Counted from the stretch's first letter, positions 12,662 through 24,622 are shown. The stretch: DNA of 64,000 nt from Ophiobolus disseminans (GCA_010093685.1 MU006242.1:310001-374000); one strand, 5' to 3'. Notes: generated by a model not told the origin, from the sequence alone. A program made the numbers and translations.

Positions 12662-14266
12662 TCAAATCCTCCACCCCGCCATCTCATCCCTCGAATCAGG
12701 AAACATGCTATCCGAACTAGTGTCCCTCGACAACCGCTTGTAATGCTCGACATAGCGCTTAACCGGCGAGCCCGGTGTCGGGGGCCTCATGCTCTCTCTG
12801 TTCTCCTTGTCGTTATCGATGGGTATTCTCAGCGGTGCGAGAACTGGCCAGCGTAGGTGTTTGTTCTCGGGGTAGTCTTGGCCTAACAGAAAAAGGAATA
12901 AGGTTAGCAGGTCCGTGGTATGTCTAAGCAATGGTGGATGCAACAAATAGAAAGCAGAAATCCAGCGCGCAAAGTCATTCGCAAGCTACGCACTCGCCAC
13001 GCCTAGTCCCTCGCACAGTCGCTTTCTCCACATTCCGCATACGTCTTCGAATCCCTCGACAACATTGGCGCACGCGTGTTTTGCTTCGCGTTCCTTCAGG
13101 CGGCGGTCCCAGTCGCCACGCTCAATGTACGTTCGGCCTTCTTCGGTTTTTTCGGTGTCTCGTTTCCACTCGTTCACTTGTTCGCGGCTTGTTCGTAACC
13201 GTCGGGTAGCGTTTGCGGTTGTTTGGCGCGACATGTGCAGAGTGTCTGACACGTTTGCGAGGTGTTGGAGGAGCTCGCGGGTGGACAATGTGAGGTGGGA
13301 GAGCGAGATGAGGGGCTGGTTGGACGCGTGTGGGAGCAGTTCGAGGGTGGATTGGATGAGTGGGAGGAGCGCTTCAATGTCTTCTGGGTCGGGTATTATG
13401 GGGCGTGGGCCGGAGAAGGATGCTGTTAATGATGTGAGGGTCCGGGATTGGTGAGTCAAATGTGTTGTGAGGGCGTCGTGGGCAGTCTTGAGTCTGGTGG
13501 GTTGTTAGCAGAGTTCCCCCAAAACACACTGAACGCACCTCGTTGCGCCATTTTCGATGGCAATCTGACTCCCTAGATCTCTCAGCTGCTCTGTGACCCT
13601 CTTCACGACCTGATCTGCGGCGCTTCCGTTCTCTTCCATGCCTCTCCGTGCTAGACTCTCGATTGCTGCTATTCTCGCATCCAGCGCTGGTGATATGCCG
13701 TCGTTGTCAAAGTCCGTGTCTGACCCATAGTCGGACCCGTCGTACATGGACCGTTGCCGAGCGTGTTTCCGCGCCTTGGAAGCTGCCTCCGGACTCAACT
13801 CGTGATTCGTCGAAGGCGACGACTGCATGGCCACGCCGCTGTCCCTGACACCATTAATGTTCACGACGCTGTCCAGCCCAGCCGAACCGTCGTGTTCTAC
13901 TGCAGTCCCAATGTCCGGAAAGTCGTCCTCCGGTGCGTCCAGCTCGTCTCCAAACTCGTCGTCAGCAGCCTCCTCGTCGTCATCCCAAATCTCACCCAGC
14001 TCGTCAGCCAGGTTCCCCAAGCCATTGCTGTCTCCCCCGCCGTCGAAGTGCTGCGCCGGGCTGCCATGCTCGAATTCGTGTGATGATCGCGGTGTTACTG
14101 GAGAGTAGCCAGAGGAGCGCCTGTTAAACGACTGCCTTCTGGAGGGCGTGTTGTAGGACATGTCGAGGCTCGAGGGATGCCGCCGGTGCGAAGATGCGGG
14201 CCGATGAGTCGGCGTTTGCGGGGGCGAGGACATGGTTTTTGTCCTACGGTGACACGGTTTTGTCAA
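12662..14266 (-). CDS. Hypothetical acidic/coiled-coil protein, 482 aa
   Basis: Exons 14266-13539, 13493-12994 and 12882-12662, all with good fungal splice sites; the last acceptor has GCTAAC plus a T-rich tract. The product is not recognised. The order is: Ser/Arg/Pro-rich start with SRRQSFNRRSSGY; an acidic segment (EIWDDDEEAADDEFGDELD); then helices with heptad character from DARIAAIESLARRG through VTEQLRDLGSQIAIENGATR to EQVNEWKRDTEKTEEG, suggesting a coiled coil; and a C-terminal NDKENRESMRPPTPGSPVKR stretch with SP/TP sites that looks like a kinase-target tail. A second ATG (14233) is an equally good start. A cytoskeletal or cell-cycle scaffold role is possible but only a guess. Confidence 0.65.
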
Positions 14267-15134
14267 ATATCAAAAGGTGGGCAGTTGGGCGGTCGTGGTC
14301 AAGTCAATCGCATTGGCAGCGTCGGCGGTCGGGGGTGTGGGGAGTGGAAATGGGTGGAGAATGCGATGCGCATGTGCTTCCCAGCAGCGCTCGGTCAACA
14401 ACACGGATGACTGCTCTCTGCAGATCTCCAACACGTGAAGCCTCCCGCCGACGATGTGTGAATGCGACGTGGCGGGGTAAGGCGCGTCGGGTCTCGTCTC
14501 CACGTGAATTGTGATGCTGCTGCGCTAGTCCGCGGAGGCCTTGCTCATGCAGGGCTCAGAAGGTTAGGTCTGACCGAGGCGTGGCGCCTAGTAATACAAA
14601 GCGAGCGATAGTCGCGACGTGGAAACAAGGCTGGAAACTTATGACAGCTAACTTGCAAACAATGTAGTTTGTTGACTGAGAGTTTGTGGTGGTTTGGGAT
14701 GGCTTGACCACGCCTTCTCCACGGATCCCAGTCATCTTATGCATGAGGTCTTGCCTTCGGTCATCACAATCAACCATGGCGGTGAGTATTACCCTAGCAA
14801 TGGGCTAACGTATGCTTTTGAAAGGTAAAATAGACGAAGCATGTACAAGAACCATGGGAAAGTAAGTATGCGCAAGTCTTGTATCCCACACATTTTTTCT
14901 GTGATCCTGAGCCCAAACACGCTGTATGCCGATGGGTATCCTTCGAATGACCATGCTGAAGAAGCCGCGACGCGCGCAAGAACGCCTGATACGCCTTTCT
15001 GATGGGTGCTCATGCTTTTACCTGTCACTGTACAGAAGCAACAAAGCTTGACAGCCACCCGTGAACCATGAAGCCCGAAGAACTCCTGAAATGCCCTTTG
15101 ATGCCGCTGAATGAAGACTCCCGAATGTGTGCGG
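14267..15134. other. Intergenic, about 870 bp
   Basis: Promoter of the coiled-coil gene and 3' flank of the 168-aa gene. Minus-strand ORFs near 14789-15169 are out of frame with the gene ending at 15135 and look like its 3' flank. No RNA gene seen. Confidence 0.45.
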
Positions 15135-15834
15135 CTACTGCGACGGCTTGCTCTGGTCCATGGCCACAAGCTGCTTGTTCAGCTGCGTGAAGAAGTCTTG
15201 GCCCGAGGGCATAAGGTGTGACATGTTTCCTGTCTAATGTTAGGCTTCGTTCCATGCACACTGAATCGGAAGACATACCTCGCGAGCCCCATGCGCCACT
15301 GGACCGCTTCGCTACCGAGTCGCCCTGGACCTTGTGGTACGCCGATGGCTGGTCTTCACGGACTTTGTTAGCTGGGGTATTTGGTTCGCGCATTGCATGA
15401 TTCGGGTCTGTACCGGCAGTGCTCTCAAGATACTCTGGTAGACATTAGCATAGTTCGGATAGAATGCATGCGCTAGCTTCAGTAGAGGCATACAGTGCCC
15501 AAGCAAGCTAGTCGCCTCAGTTTCACGTACTCTTTTTCAAGAAGTCCTTGACCTCATTCGCATTGAAGTCGCGCACAGGAACATGGGGCTTCGCTGCCGC
15601 GCTGGTTTGTGAAGCCGGCGCTGGGCCTGTAGCTTTGCCCTTGCCTCCCCAAGCATTGCCCGAGGGCGCCGCCGTCTGCTGCCGTCCGCTGTCCTTGGTG
15701 GGGGTGTTCGCGCCCGAGTTGCGGTCCTGGGTCGTTGGTTTCCCCTGTCCTGGCCGCCGCCAGCTGTTAAGTTGTTAGTACGCGTCCACGGCGACACCAA
15801 GAGTACATTACCGAGTCTCGCCCGCGCCGCTCAT
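15135..15834 (-). CDS. Hypothetical protein, 168 aa, four exons
   Basis: Exons 15834-15812, 15763-15531, 15434-15279 and 15229-15135 join in frame through four good splice pairs to give 168 aa; none is apparent as a long single ORF. The protein starts MSGAGETRWRRPGQGK and is Gly/Pro/Gln/Ala-rich, with RDFNANEVKDFLKKKYLE in the middle and a conserved-looking tail SHLMPSGQDFFTQLNKQL. I do not recognise the family. The compact helical patches in a disordered background suggest a short interaction protein. Frame continuity over all four joins is the main evidence. Confidence 0.65.
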
Positions 15835-16364
15835 TGTCGGATTCGTTAAAGGCTGGTAGAGAGCGGAGCGGGGTGCCGTGGTTGAGATATAAAATGGTGG
15901 ACGCTCTCCAACCGCGCACGATGATGGAGCTACCCTCCGCGCTACAGCCAATCGAAATGCTTAAGTCACTATAATACAGTGAACAGCACACCAATGCTAG
16001 CCGCTTCCAGAAATCCGCGGGACACAGTTTATAAACATAACCCGATGAGTGGACAGGAATTTTTGGAAGTTTGTAATCGGTGCGATGTGCTGTTCAATCA
16101 CGTGGGGCCGCCAGTGAGTGAACCTATCGATTGCTGCTACCCTAGCTTGGTCTATGCTACCGTGCACTGAAGCTCTAGCAGCTGTCATAGGCCTACCTAT
16201 CACTTCTAGTCACTGACTAGTGCGTCGCGCCGAAGTAACAGAGCTGGGATTGTATCCACGGACCATCGTCAAGCTGTGTTGGACATATTATGACCCAACC
16301 AACTGCAATTCAAACTACGCGCTATGACACTGCGAGTAAGCCGTCACTATCTCCATGGTCATAG
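15835..16364. other. Intergenic
   Basis: About 530 bp between two minus-strand genes. No supported ORF, repeat or RNA seen. Confidence 0.5.
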
Positions 16365-17737
16365 TCAAGGCTGAGCGGTGTCTTGCTCTTGACTCGGGGC
16401 ACGCTCCATCCGTCGCCAAAGGCCGAGGAACCCTCCGCCAACTACTTGCTGACCCGCCTTCGGACGACATACCATTGCCCACTTTTCTTCTGTCTGAGCC
16501 AAGTCCTTCGCCAGCTCATCGTCTCTTGATGCTTGGCCTTTGGCTGAATCGATGGCCTCTGCGCTGGAAGGTTCTGAAGCACGCTTTTCTTCGGCCGTGA
16601 CGAGAGTTGCTCTAGGCCTCACAGCCCGCACATCCCACTCACGGATGGTGCATGCTCCTAGTTCAATGACCTGATCTAGGAGATATGGCATTCTTTGCTC
16701 GCGAATGGCTTCTACGCATTCGGCGATCTGTGTGATGCTTGGGTTGAAAACAGCCAATATGCCGTTGACGTGCAGAACCGGCGAGACACTGGTCAAGTGG
16801 TTCTCCGCATTCGGCAGATCCAGGAAGACGTGAGTGAGGAATGGATCCTCGGTCTTCCGCTTTGCTTTCTGTTCGGCGATCCATTCTGACACGTCTCCTA
16901 CATGGAAGTCAACGTTGCCAGAGTACATGCCTCCCCGAAAGCCCTCCACAATCTTCTTTGCATGTTTCGAGTGTTTGCTAGAAATGTCTAACGTATGGAT
17001 GATGGCACGGCGGTTGTTCTTCCAAGACTCGGAAGCATTGAGATGCAGGTCTGCCATGGACTCCCCAAGGTACACGGCATCCTCCGGCTCTTCTTCTTGG
17101 GGACTTGGCGGAGGCCTTGGGAGAGGCGTATTTGCAGCATGTACTGCTCGCGAAAGATGCAAAGTCAGCGCTCCATGGCCTGTGCCTGCTTCAAGAATCT
17201 CCAGAGGCGGCTCAGTTCGCAATGGTTCAAACGGCGTATCGACGTGTAAGTCGAGGAGCGATACTATCAGGTTTGTGTCGGAGGGGTATATCTATTTCGG
17301 TCAGTTTTGGGTATTTGCAAAGCCTAATGATGGCCGAATGGAAGAAGCAGCACGCACTGGAGTTACGAGACGTGGTGTCAATCGAACATACTCGGCTAAT
17401 GTTGGCTCGTGGATGCGGAACGAAGAGCCCTTGGACGAATAGACTAGCTGTCGGGGTTCTTTGCCAATAATGTCGGCATGTTTGACGACGCCACGGTGGC
17501 TGTGCATGGTCTTCGATTGCTGCAACTTTACGAGTGTTCCGTCATAGGCAGCATCTCTCTTTTCGCGAACAAGCACGACATCGCCTTCTGCGTAGATTTG
17601 AGTGGAGGTTCCGCAACAATGGCGTGAGCCTTACCTTGGAAAGCGCGACGGAGACAGCAACTACTTGTGAATGATCTTGTGATGGCAGTTCTTGCTAGTG
17701 CAGATTGTCTCAATCGTTGTAAAGCTTGAGGTGACAT
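16365..17737 (-). CDS. Mitochondrial tRNA (adenine-58-N1)-methyltransferase, Trm61-like
   Basis: Exons 17737-17635, 17587-17358 and 17291-16365 give 419 aa. The N-terminus (MSPQALQRLRQSALARTAIT, followed by RSFTSSCCLRRAF) is a typical mitochondrial presequence, rich in Arg/Ser with no acids. Next come a small beta domain (EGDVVLVREKRD...) and the SAM-binding motif LEILEAGTGHGALTLHLSR near residue 145, like the EAGTGSGSLT motif of Trm61. The motif V region has DPFLTHVFLDLPNAENHL, where the D-L-P matches the catalytic loop of m1A methyltransferases. A Pro/Glu-rich insert (about 170-200) and a long charged C-terminal insert are unusual. A mitochondrial TRMT61B-like role is inferred from the presequence. 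Confidence 0.78.
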
Positions 17738-18190
17738 GGTGTAGATGACGATGAGATGCAGGTGCGGAGAACTGAGAGACTTCCGCGCTCTACAACGCGT
17801 GGCTCATACTCAACCTGGCCGAAAGTTGAGATGATGAATTTCACCCGCCTTGTCAATAAGAGCCGCTGTATCTAAGATTAGCCCACTGAAGATAACCAAG
17901 CTTGCATATTGCTTGCTGCAACATGGGGTGGCTGTTTGAGCATGAAGGATATTCACAGGGTCCCATAATCCCTGCAGCGGGTGCGTCGATCATCAGATCC
18001 AAGTCTCGGGGGAGCCAAGAAGCGTGAAGCACGACAAGTTGACGCTGCATGTCTCCGCTTCCACCGCCCACCCACCGCACTGCACGCCGAATCCTGGATC
18101 ATGGACGTCGCCCTGTGTGACTGCAGCTCCACCCCATCGTCGTAATCGCGCCTCTATGACCCAGCACCCGCCACTGCGGAGCTCCCCACC
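17738..18190. other. Divergent promoter region Trm61-like / Dcr2-like
   Basis: About 450 bp between two divergent starts. Nothing further recognised. Confidence 0.5.
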
Positions 18191-19943
18191 ATGACCCGGC
18201 GAATAGTACGCGACCGGCCAGCACGCGACACAATCCGTACTAACTGCAGCAGGTCCGAACGGGCATCCAGCTTGCTGGGCTGACCACCGTCGCCTTGTTC
18301 CTCATATTCTTCCTCGATAGCCGGTATCGCGTGCTACCACAATCCGTGCACAACCACCTGCCCATCCACCACGAGGGCCTCGTCATCACCGACCTCACCG
18401 TGCAGACGTGCTCCTCGCTCAACCCGCTCTCCAAATGCATGCTGGACCAGAAGAAGTGGCATCGCGTCGACAAGGACCTGTACCTCGGCAAGGGCTGGGT
18501 CTCGCAGGCATACGTGCACATCAAGCGCAAGCGGGAGGAGGAGCTCAAGACGGACGATAAAGTCATCGTAGACGTGCGCATCGGCAAGCTCGACCCCGCG
18601 ACGGGAGAGAAGGCCCAGGCAGCGGAGAAGTGGGAGTCTCGGCCTGCCGGTCTGTGGATCAAGCGGTCGCTGAAGCGCCACGCGAGCGACTCGAAAAAGG
18701 CCGTGACCGCCGTGGACGTCTTGTTTGGCGCAGATGCCGTGGAGCCGCGCCCGGGCTGGGAACTGGCTCAGAATGGCGCTCTGCATCTCGAGACGGGCAA
18801 AGAAAGCAAGGACCCGCGCATAAGCATCCGGAGAGGCCCGCCCGCGAAGCACGAGAAGCCGGTACCCAAGATCAGGAAGGACGGCAAGTTCAAGATCATG
18901 CAGATATCTGATCTCCATCTGAGCACCGGCCTGGGCAAATGCAGAGACCCCGAGCCCAAAGGTGCCAACGGCGGCCATTGCGACGCGGACCCCAGGACCC
19001 TCGAATTTGTTGAGAGGGTTCTCGACGAAGAGAAGCCAGACCTGGTAGTGCTATCAGGAGATCAGGTCAATGGCGACACTGCGCCCGACGTGCAAAGCGT
19101 AAGTGTATTGGAAGCGTTTAATTATATATGCTAACTGTCATGTAGGCCCTCTTCAAGATCATCGAGCCACTCGCCGAGCGCAAGATCCCTTATGCGGCCA
19201 TCTTCGGCAACCACGACGACGAAGGCACTCTCTCCCGCAAAGAGCAAATGTCGCTCTATGAGTCGTTACCGTACTCTCTTAGCGAAGCTGGGCCTAACAC
19301 CATTGACGGCGTTGGGAACTACTACGTGGAAGTCCAGGCACACAGCAGCAAGCACTCAGCCTTGACTCTTTACCTTCTCGACACGCACTCTTACTCGCCC
19401 GACGAAGCCCACTACAGAGGCTACGACTGGCTGAAACCGAACCAAATAACTTGGTTCAAGAACACAGCTGAAAACCTCAAGGATGCACACAGCCACTACA
19501 CACACAAGCACCTCAATATGGCCTTCATCCACATCCCCCTCCCCGAATTCGCAATCATCGACAACGACAGAGTCGGCAACTTCACCGAGCCCGCCACCTC
19601 CCCAGCATTCAACACGCACTTCAAAGACGCCCTCGTAGAATACGACGTCAAATTCGTCGCATGCGGCCACGACCACGTCAACGACTTCTGCTCGCTCTCC
19701 AAAGATGCCGCAACCGCCGAGCCCGAGCTCTGGATGTGCTACGCAGGCGGCAGCGGCTTCGGTGGCTATGGCGGTTACAAAGGGTATCATCGCCGCTTGC
19801 GTGTCTTTGAAGTCGACACGAATCAAGCGCGCATATCCACGTGGAAGAGGTTGGAGTACGGCGATATTGGGAAGCGTCTAGATGAGCAGATTATTGTGGA
19901 TTCGGGGAGGGTTATTCCGCTTCAGAGCGCGAATGAGGGGTAG
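18191..19943 (+). CDS. Dcr2-like calcineurin-type phosphatase
   Basis: Exons 18191-18205, 18253-19098 and 19146-19943 give 552 aa. A 5-codon first exon (MTRRI) is joined by a TACTAAC intron to VRTGIQLAGLTTVALFLIFF, forming an N-terminal signal anchor. The metallophosphatase motifs occur in order: KIMQISDLHLS, VVLSGDQVNGD, AIFGNHDDE, AFIHIPLPE and VACGHDHVND, so all metal ligands (D, H, D, N, H, GHxH) appear intact. Yeast Dcr2 is a phosphoesterase linked to Sic1 turnover and the unfolded protein response; the same role here is inference. Without the tiny first exon the protein would lose its anchor. Confidence 0.88.
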
Positions 19944-20407
19944 GGGAAATGAAGTCATGATTGCTTTGTAATTGCACTGCTAGGCGTTTGGGTTTGAGAA
20001 AAACATGGGTATGAATCGCGGTGTTTGGGGCATGTTCATGGTAATTGCCGGCGCGAGGGCATAGGTGGGTTCTTTTGAAGAGTTTTTTTGTATAATCTAC
20101 GCTTTTTACTTCTTTCAGGCTTGTTGCACAATGTCAGCAAAGGGGAGTACGGTGTTTGTGGTGTTTGCCGAGCATGGAGAGTGGAAGGGTTTGCAGAGAG
20201 CCTCACAAGTGTAGAGCATGAAGGGAACGAAAGCGAAGCTTTGCAAGCTGTGTGAGTATGTCTCATCGTGTTCTGATGAATGTCCCATCCTGTTCTGATA
20301 ATTGTCCTCTGACGCGATAATCCTCAGTATTCTGTGGCTTGATCAAAGCACTCTAGTCATACACTGACCCACTAACCCGCGGAGCAACTCTCCCTTTCAC
20401 CGGCACC
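19944..20407. other. Intergenic
   Basis: About 460 bp, convergent 3' ends. Nothing recognised. Confidence 0.5.
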
Positions 20408-21408
20408 CTACCCAGGAGGACTGTGCTTCCACGCGCTCTCATTCCGTAACCCGTACCACTCCGAGGGGGTTCGGTATATTTCGGGCCCGTCTGCCTCGCA
20501 ATGAAGTACATCCGTAAAGTCCAACGCATACTCAGTGTCCTGCTTGAGCGCGGCTCGGTGCCCTGTCATGACGTTGAACACACACTGGTGTAGGACGTTG
20601 AATTCAATGACCATGATTCGCAGCTCATCGGCACTGTCCAAAGAGACTATGCAGGTTGCTCGGTCTGAAATGTGCTTTGTATGATACACATATTCGACAA
20701 GCTTTATGATAGGATCAAGCGTCAGTGGGTAAAGTGTGAGTCCAGTGAGGAATCAGTGCAACTTGTGTAACGCCAGATGTCCCAGCTCCGGGATCAAGTA
20801 TTTTTTGGCGAAGACATAAAGCCGAGCGTGTCCGAGAAGTACTTGGGAGATATCTTCTTTCCAGCTGTCATCATCGCTATCAGAGCCCCCGGGCTTTGTC
20901 CATCCGTTTGAGTCGTGATCGAGCTTCACTTCTGTGGTCATTCCGAGACAGACATACAGCGGGTGAAATGCGAGTCCACGCCTCCCAAATCCCTTCTCCA
21001 TGAAGCACCGAGCGAGCCGGCTGTCGTGTCCTAGTCTTTTATATGTCGCAATAGAGTCGCTTATACGGCAGGAAGCCACCTTGATGTTCAGATCGTCTTC
21101 GTCAGACAGGGTCTTTTCAGGTGCCGTGTATTCGCCGCTGTACGCAAACTCGCACAGGCGTTCGAAGTCGCTAGGCTCGAGATCGGGAAGGCGAGCCACT
21201 TTCTTGTGGGCTTTCTTCATGAGACCGTTGACAAGCCGCTCAAGAGGTGCTGATAATTTGGCAATGATACCCGAGTGTACGACGAATGGCTCATCGTCAG
21301 GTCCGATCAGAGAGGTAAATTGCTCCGAACGCAGTATGCTGGCGATAGAATTAGCTCGCTGATGGTTACTGAGACAGCTTTTACCTACGACGAGAATGAC
21401 GCCGCCAT
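20408..21408 (-). pseudogene. BTB/POZ-domain gene with in-frame TGA
   Basis: Exon 1 (21408-21389) and exon 2 (from 21338) join through a 50-bp intron (GTAGGT...CGCCAG) to give MAASFSSILRSEQF, then a BTB fold: SLIGPDDEPFVVHSGIIAKL, PLERLVNG, DFERLCEFAYSGEYTAP. The middle has LGHARLYVFAKKYLIPELGH, the usual post-BTB helix of fungal BTB proteins. A TGA at 20755-20753 stops the frame after 201 codons, inside the conserved helix. Past it the same frame stays open for about 114 more codons (LDPIIKLVEYVYHTK...) with continued family character, ending at 20408. I see no intron that removes the TGA. Either the gene is recently broken or a truncated product is made. Confidence 0.65.
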
Positions 21409-21910
21409 GTTGGTGAGTCCTACGCATTTTGAGCTCTTCCCGATCGAGGTGTTGAGGTGTGAGAACAAGACAGTCAAAACGGAAGGCACTTCAGGTGGAC
21501 TAGCGTGGGCCTAGCGGTGAAAGTGAACAATGTTACTCGCAACTTGCACTTTCACTCGGTGCTGCGCATGTATTCCGACGCTCCGTTTGTATTCACTTGG
21601 AGTGTAGAACAGCTGTTTTCGGATATCTACCCGCTTCGCGAGATACATTCACTATGTTGCAGATCTTTGTTGTCACATTATACTACAACATGGGCGCCAC
21701 AAATTTTCATCCTGTCACAGTGTTGCAGAACTTTTCCAACTATTTAAAATGCTTCCCTTCTCTTCTTTGCTTACCATCACCGTTATCTTTCGATACGCCA
21801 CTCACCCTTTTACCACTCTTTCGCAATCACTCTTTCGCAATCACTCTTTCGCAATCACTCTTTCGCAACCACTCACAACCTACAACACGTCAGCGAACGC
21901 TTCGACCACT
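21409..21910. other. Divergent promoter region BTB / F-box-like pseudogene
   Basis: About 500 bp. A TATTTAAA-like box lies near 21741. It holds the 14-bp tandem repeat listed separately. Confidence 0.5.
21815..21870 (+). repeat. 14-bp tandem repeat, four copies
   Basis: The unit ACTCTTTCGCAATC is repeated four times head to tail; the last copy has CC in place of TC. It lies about 40 bp before the ATG of the F-box-like pseudogene, probably in its 5' leader. Confidence 0.9.
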
Positions 21911-23481
21911 ATGACAATCAGCAAGCTCCCAACCGAACTGGACTGCAAAGTGGCTAGCTATCTCAAAGACCCACACTTGGCAGCTATGTCACGGGTTTCA
22001 AAGTATTGTCAAGAAGTTGGTGAGAAGTATCTCTACGAGACAATTACCCTGGGTTTTTCTGACTGGGTCGGCTTACGTCGGCTACTGCTGACTCTCATAC
22101 AACGTCCGTAGTTGGCTCTTCACATCAAGTACATCAATATTTGGGATGATGATGTTGACATGCCAAACAGAAACTATTCAGATGTGTCTATAGACCGGAA
22201 TTTTTCGGACTTATCTGTAGGCCAGACTGCAGAAGATCATCTCGAAGAGGATGAGATATATGACCAAGAATTGGATACAGAGATGACTCTGAGCAAGGAG
22301 ACCTGGGAGCTGATGAGCACCATTCGCGATCGCATTGACCAATTTGTGGTCAACGATTGTCAAGAGCGTTCACACACTAAATTAGCTCACGATCTGTTCG
22401 GGATGTTGTTCTACCAGTATGACGGTTCAGGCGATTCAAGCCTTGCAATCATCATATGTATGGCGACAAACTCGCAAAGCTTGTCGATATGCCATCCCAA
22501 TGAAGCTGAGCAGTATGTCCTTGATTACCGATAGCAACAGGTGGGTGAGCATCCCTTGGGAAAATTGAAGGACCTTCACTTCTGCTCGTTTGATACAAAC
22601 TACAAGGTACCTCTAGTAGTCTTGCCCTCCATGGAGCGCTTGTCAGTGGAGCAGCGGCAGAGCAATTGGCGACGCAATTTCGATCTGTCAATCACATATC
22701 CTGCGCCCATGCCAGAGGTTCCTTTGATCCACACCGTCAACTTCAGACTTGTGATGCCAGGACCTCTTTACGTGGAAGGGATCGTCACTTCACCATGGTT
22801 CGCCAACGTGAAGACGCTCCAGATCCAGAATGCCTTTGACACCACGACGGGTTACGGTAGCGACGATGGAGAAGATAATGATGATGAAGGAAAACGCGAC
22901 ATGAAACTACTCCTGCAATCCTTGGAGAAACACACTCCTCATTTGGAGACTTTCGAGTGGACCACATTTTGGTCAACCATCGTCTCCACCGTCTTCGACG
23001 ACTTTCGGGACCTCGAACACTTGTAAGACTTAACCTTTGACTTCGAAGCCTTGGCTCCTGACTGGAACCCGAAGTCTACCTTCCCGGATGGCCTTGAAAC
23101 CCTCTGCAAAGTACCTCTGAGCATGGTTGAGCCCAAGATTGACGAGGAAGGCAGCATCACAGCTCTGGTCCAAACCACGATCAAAGTCATAAAAGCCTTA
23201 GCTTCTGCATTGCCGCTGAAGCATATTCGGCTGCGATTCGCCATGGAGAAATGGAACGACGACGAAGAAGAAGAAGATTCAGTTGAAATGCTGAATTCTC
23301 GCCACAAGTCATTGAAACCCTCCGTTCCACGGCAGACGACTTGGAGAAATCCGGCCTGTTGTTGGAGATCTTCCGAAACGAAGGCCAGTATGAGTCGGAG
23401 AGCAAACTGATCGTTGGGCCTGGCTTTACCGCGCCGACTCCTCACTCTGTGCGAGGTACACCAGAGGTAGACGTTGAGTAA
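21911..23481 (+). pseudogene. F-box-like protein pseudogene
   Basis: The start MTISKLPTELDCKVASYLKD is an F-box-type opening like that of the intact gene at 24623-26044 (both have a PTELD/STELD start, an AMSRxSKY segment and a YLYETITL/VLYRDIKF strand). A single frame then continues with protein-like sequence through stops at 22109 (TAG), 22532 (TAG) and 23024 (TAA). Near 23285-23300 the sense frame shifts by one base, and the new frame (SPQVIETLRSTADDLEKSG) runs to TAA at 23479. The middle part has LRR-like leucine spacing and an acidic run (DDGEDNDDEGKRD). No introns bypass the lesions. A one-base change from CAG, CAG and CAA would explain the three stops, but this is inference. Confidence 0.75.
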
Positions 23482-24622
23482 TCTCATTCGCAGGTCCATA
23501 GTGCACTGGTGGTACTGGCCACTGCGGCATCGTGTGTAGACACGATGTTACCCTAAAGGTCGTTTGTGAATCCAACGCTTTTTTGACGCTGCAGCTGTTT
23601 ACAGCATATGAGTAGTGTAAGACACTCGGAAAATGACGCTAAATGAATATGTGCGAAAAATACCTATAAGAAAATGAGAAAATGAAAATAAGTTCAATCC
23701 AAAAAAAATTAGGATGTAAAACCACCAAAACTGTGTGTGCCGTTAATCATTATCGCATATCTTCAGCTGTCCTCGAGAAGTGAAACTATTAGTTTGTGTC
23801 TGGGCGTAGATCTGTTGAATGTCACGTATCGGAATAGGTTGCTGATTATGGCCCTGGAGGTGTCCAGTTGCGCCGGAAGACCATGGAATGATGAATGTGC
23901 AGAATGCCTTCCACAGCTAGAGCTCACAGGTCCGCAAATCGCACGCTTGCCGGTTTACATATTCATCAACTCTAAGACGGTTTCATTCAAGTCAAGTGTC
24001 CATGAGTCCTGATGTCCTTCAAAGGTGCGTCGTAATATCTAAGTAGTCGCCGGGAAGGTTCGCCGCTCGAACAGCTAGCGCTTTTTTTTGCGTCCCCCTC
24101 AACACCGTCTCATGTCTAGCCTGGGTCCTGCCCTATCATCCTCTAAGATTATGAATTAACATTATGCACACATAAAGTATTGAGAGCAAGAGAGTGTGTA
24201 GCCTTAAGATGATAGAAGGTGAGCGCTGATGGGCGTCGATGTCGCAACACTGACCGCTCTGTTCACTCTTCCATGGACCGGCAATCATGCTAGAGCTAGT
24301 AGCACATGTTACGTTAATCTACTGCACGAACGGTAACAAGGTCACCAAATTTCTTCAATCTGACTCGTCTCAACAATCATTGTTTAATTCATGACTGATA
24401 CTACCTATTATTTCTGCTGCGATAACTCTTCCTAGCTGCCTTTGCAGCAATATAATTCCTTTAACGATGCTGAGCCGTGGAAGCACTTCTAACAGCCGGG
24501 CCTTCACTATTCTTCGTCACTACAGTACACATTCCGTGACGAAGTTGTTCTCCGAATAGCCTTTTCACTGCCGACTCTGGCTCGATAGAAAGGTTCTCCG
24601 TGATCTGAGAGTTGACGCTCGT
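23482..24622. other. AT-rich gene-free stretch
   Basis: About 1.1 kb between the pseudogene and the F-box-like gene. It is visibly more AT-rich than its surroundings, with short A runs near 23690-23710. ORFs are short and without domain support. No transposon ends or terminal repeats were recognised. Confidence 0.5.

Noticed and set aside
23024..23075. A 52-nt intron that could remove the third stop of the F-box-like pseudogene
   Set aside because: Although GTAAGA and a CTGAC...AAG end exist, splicing shifts the frame into an early stop.
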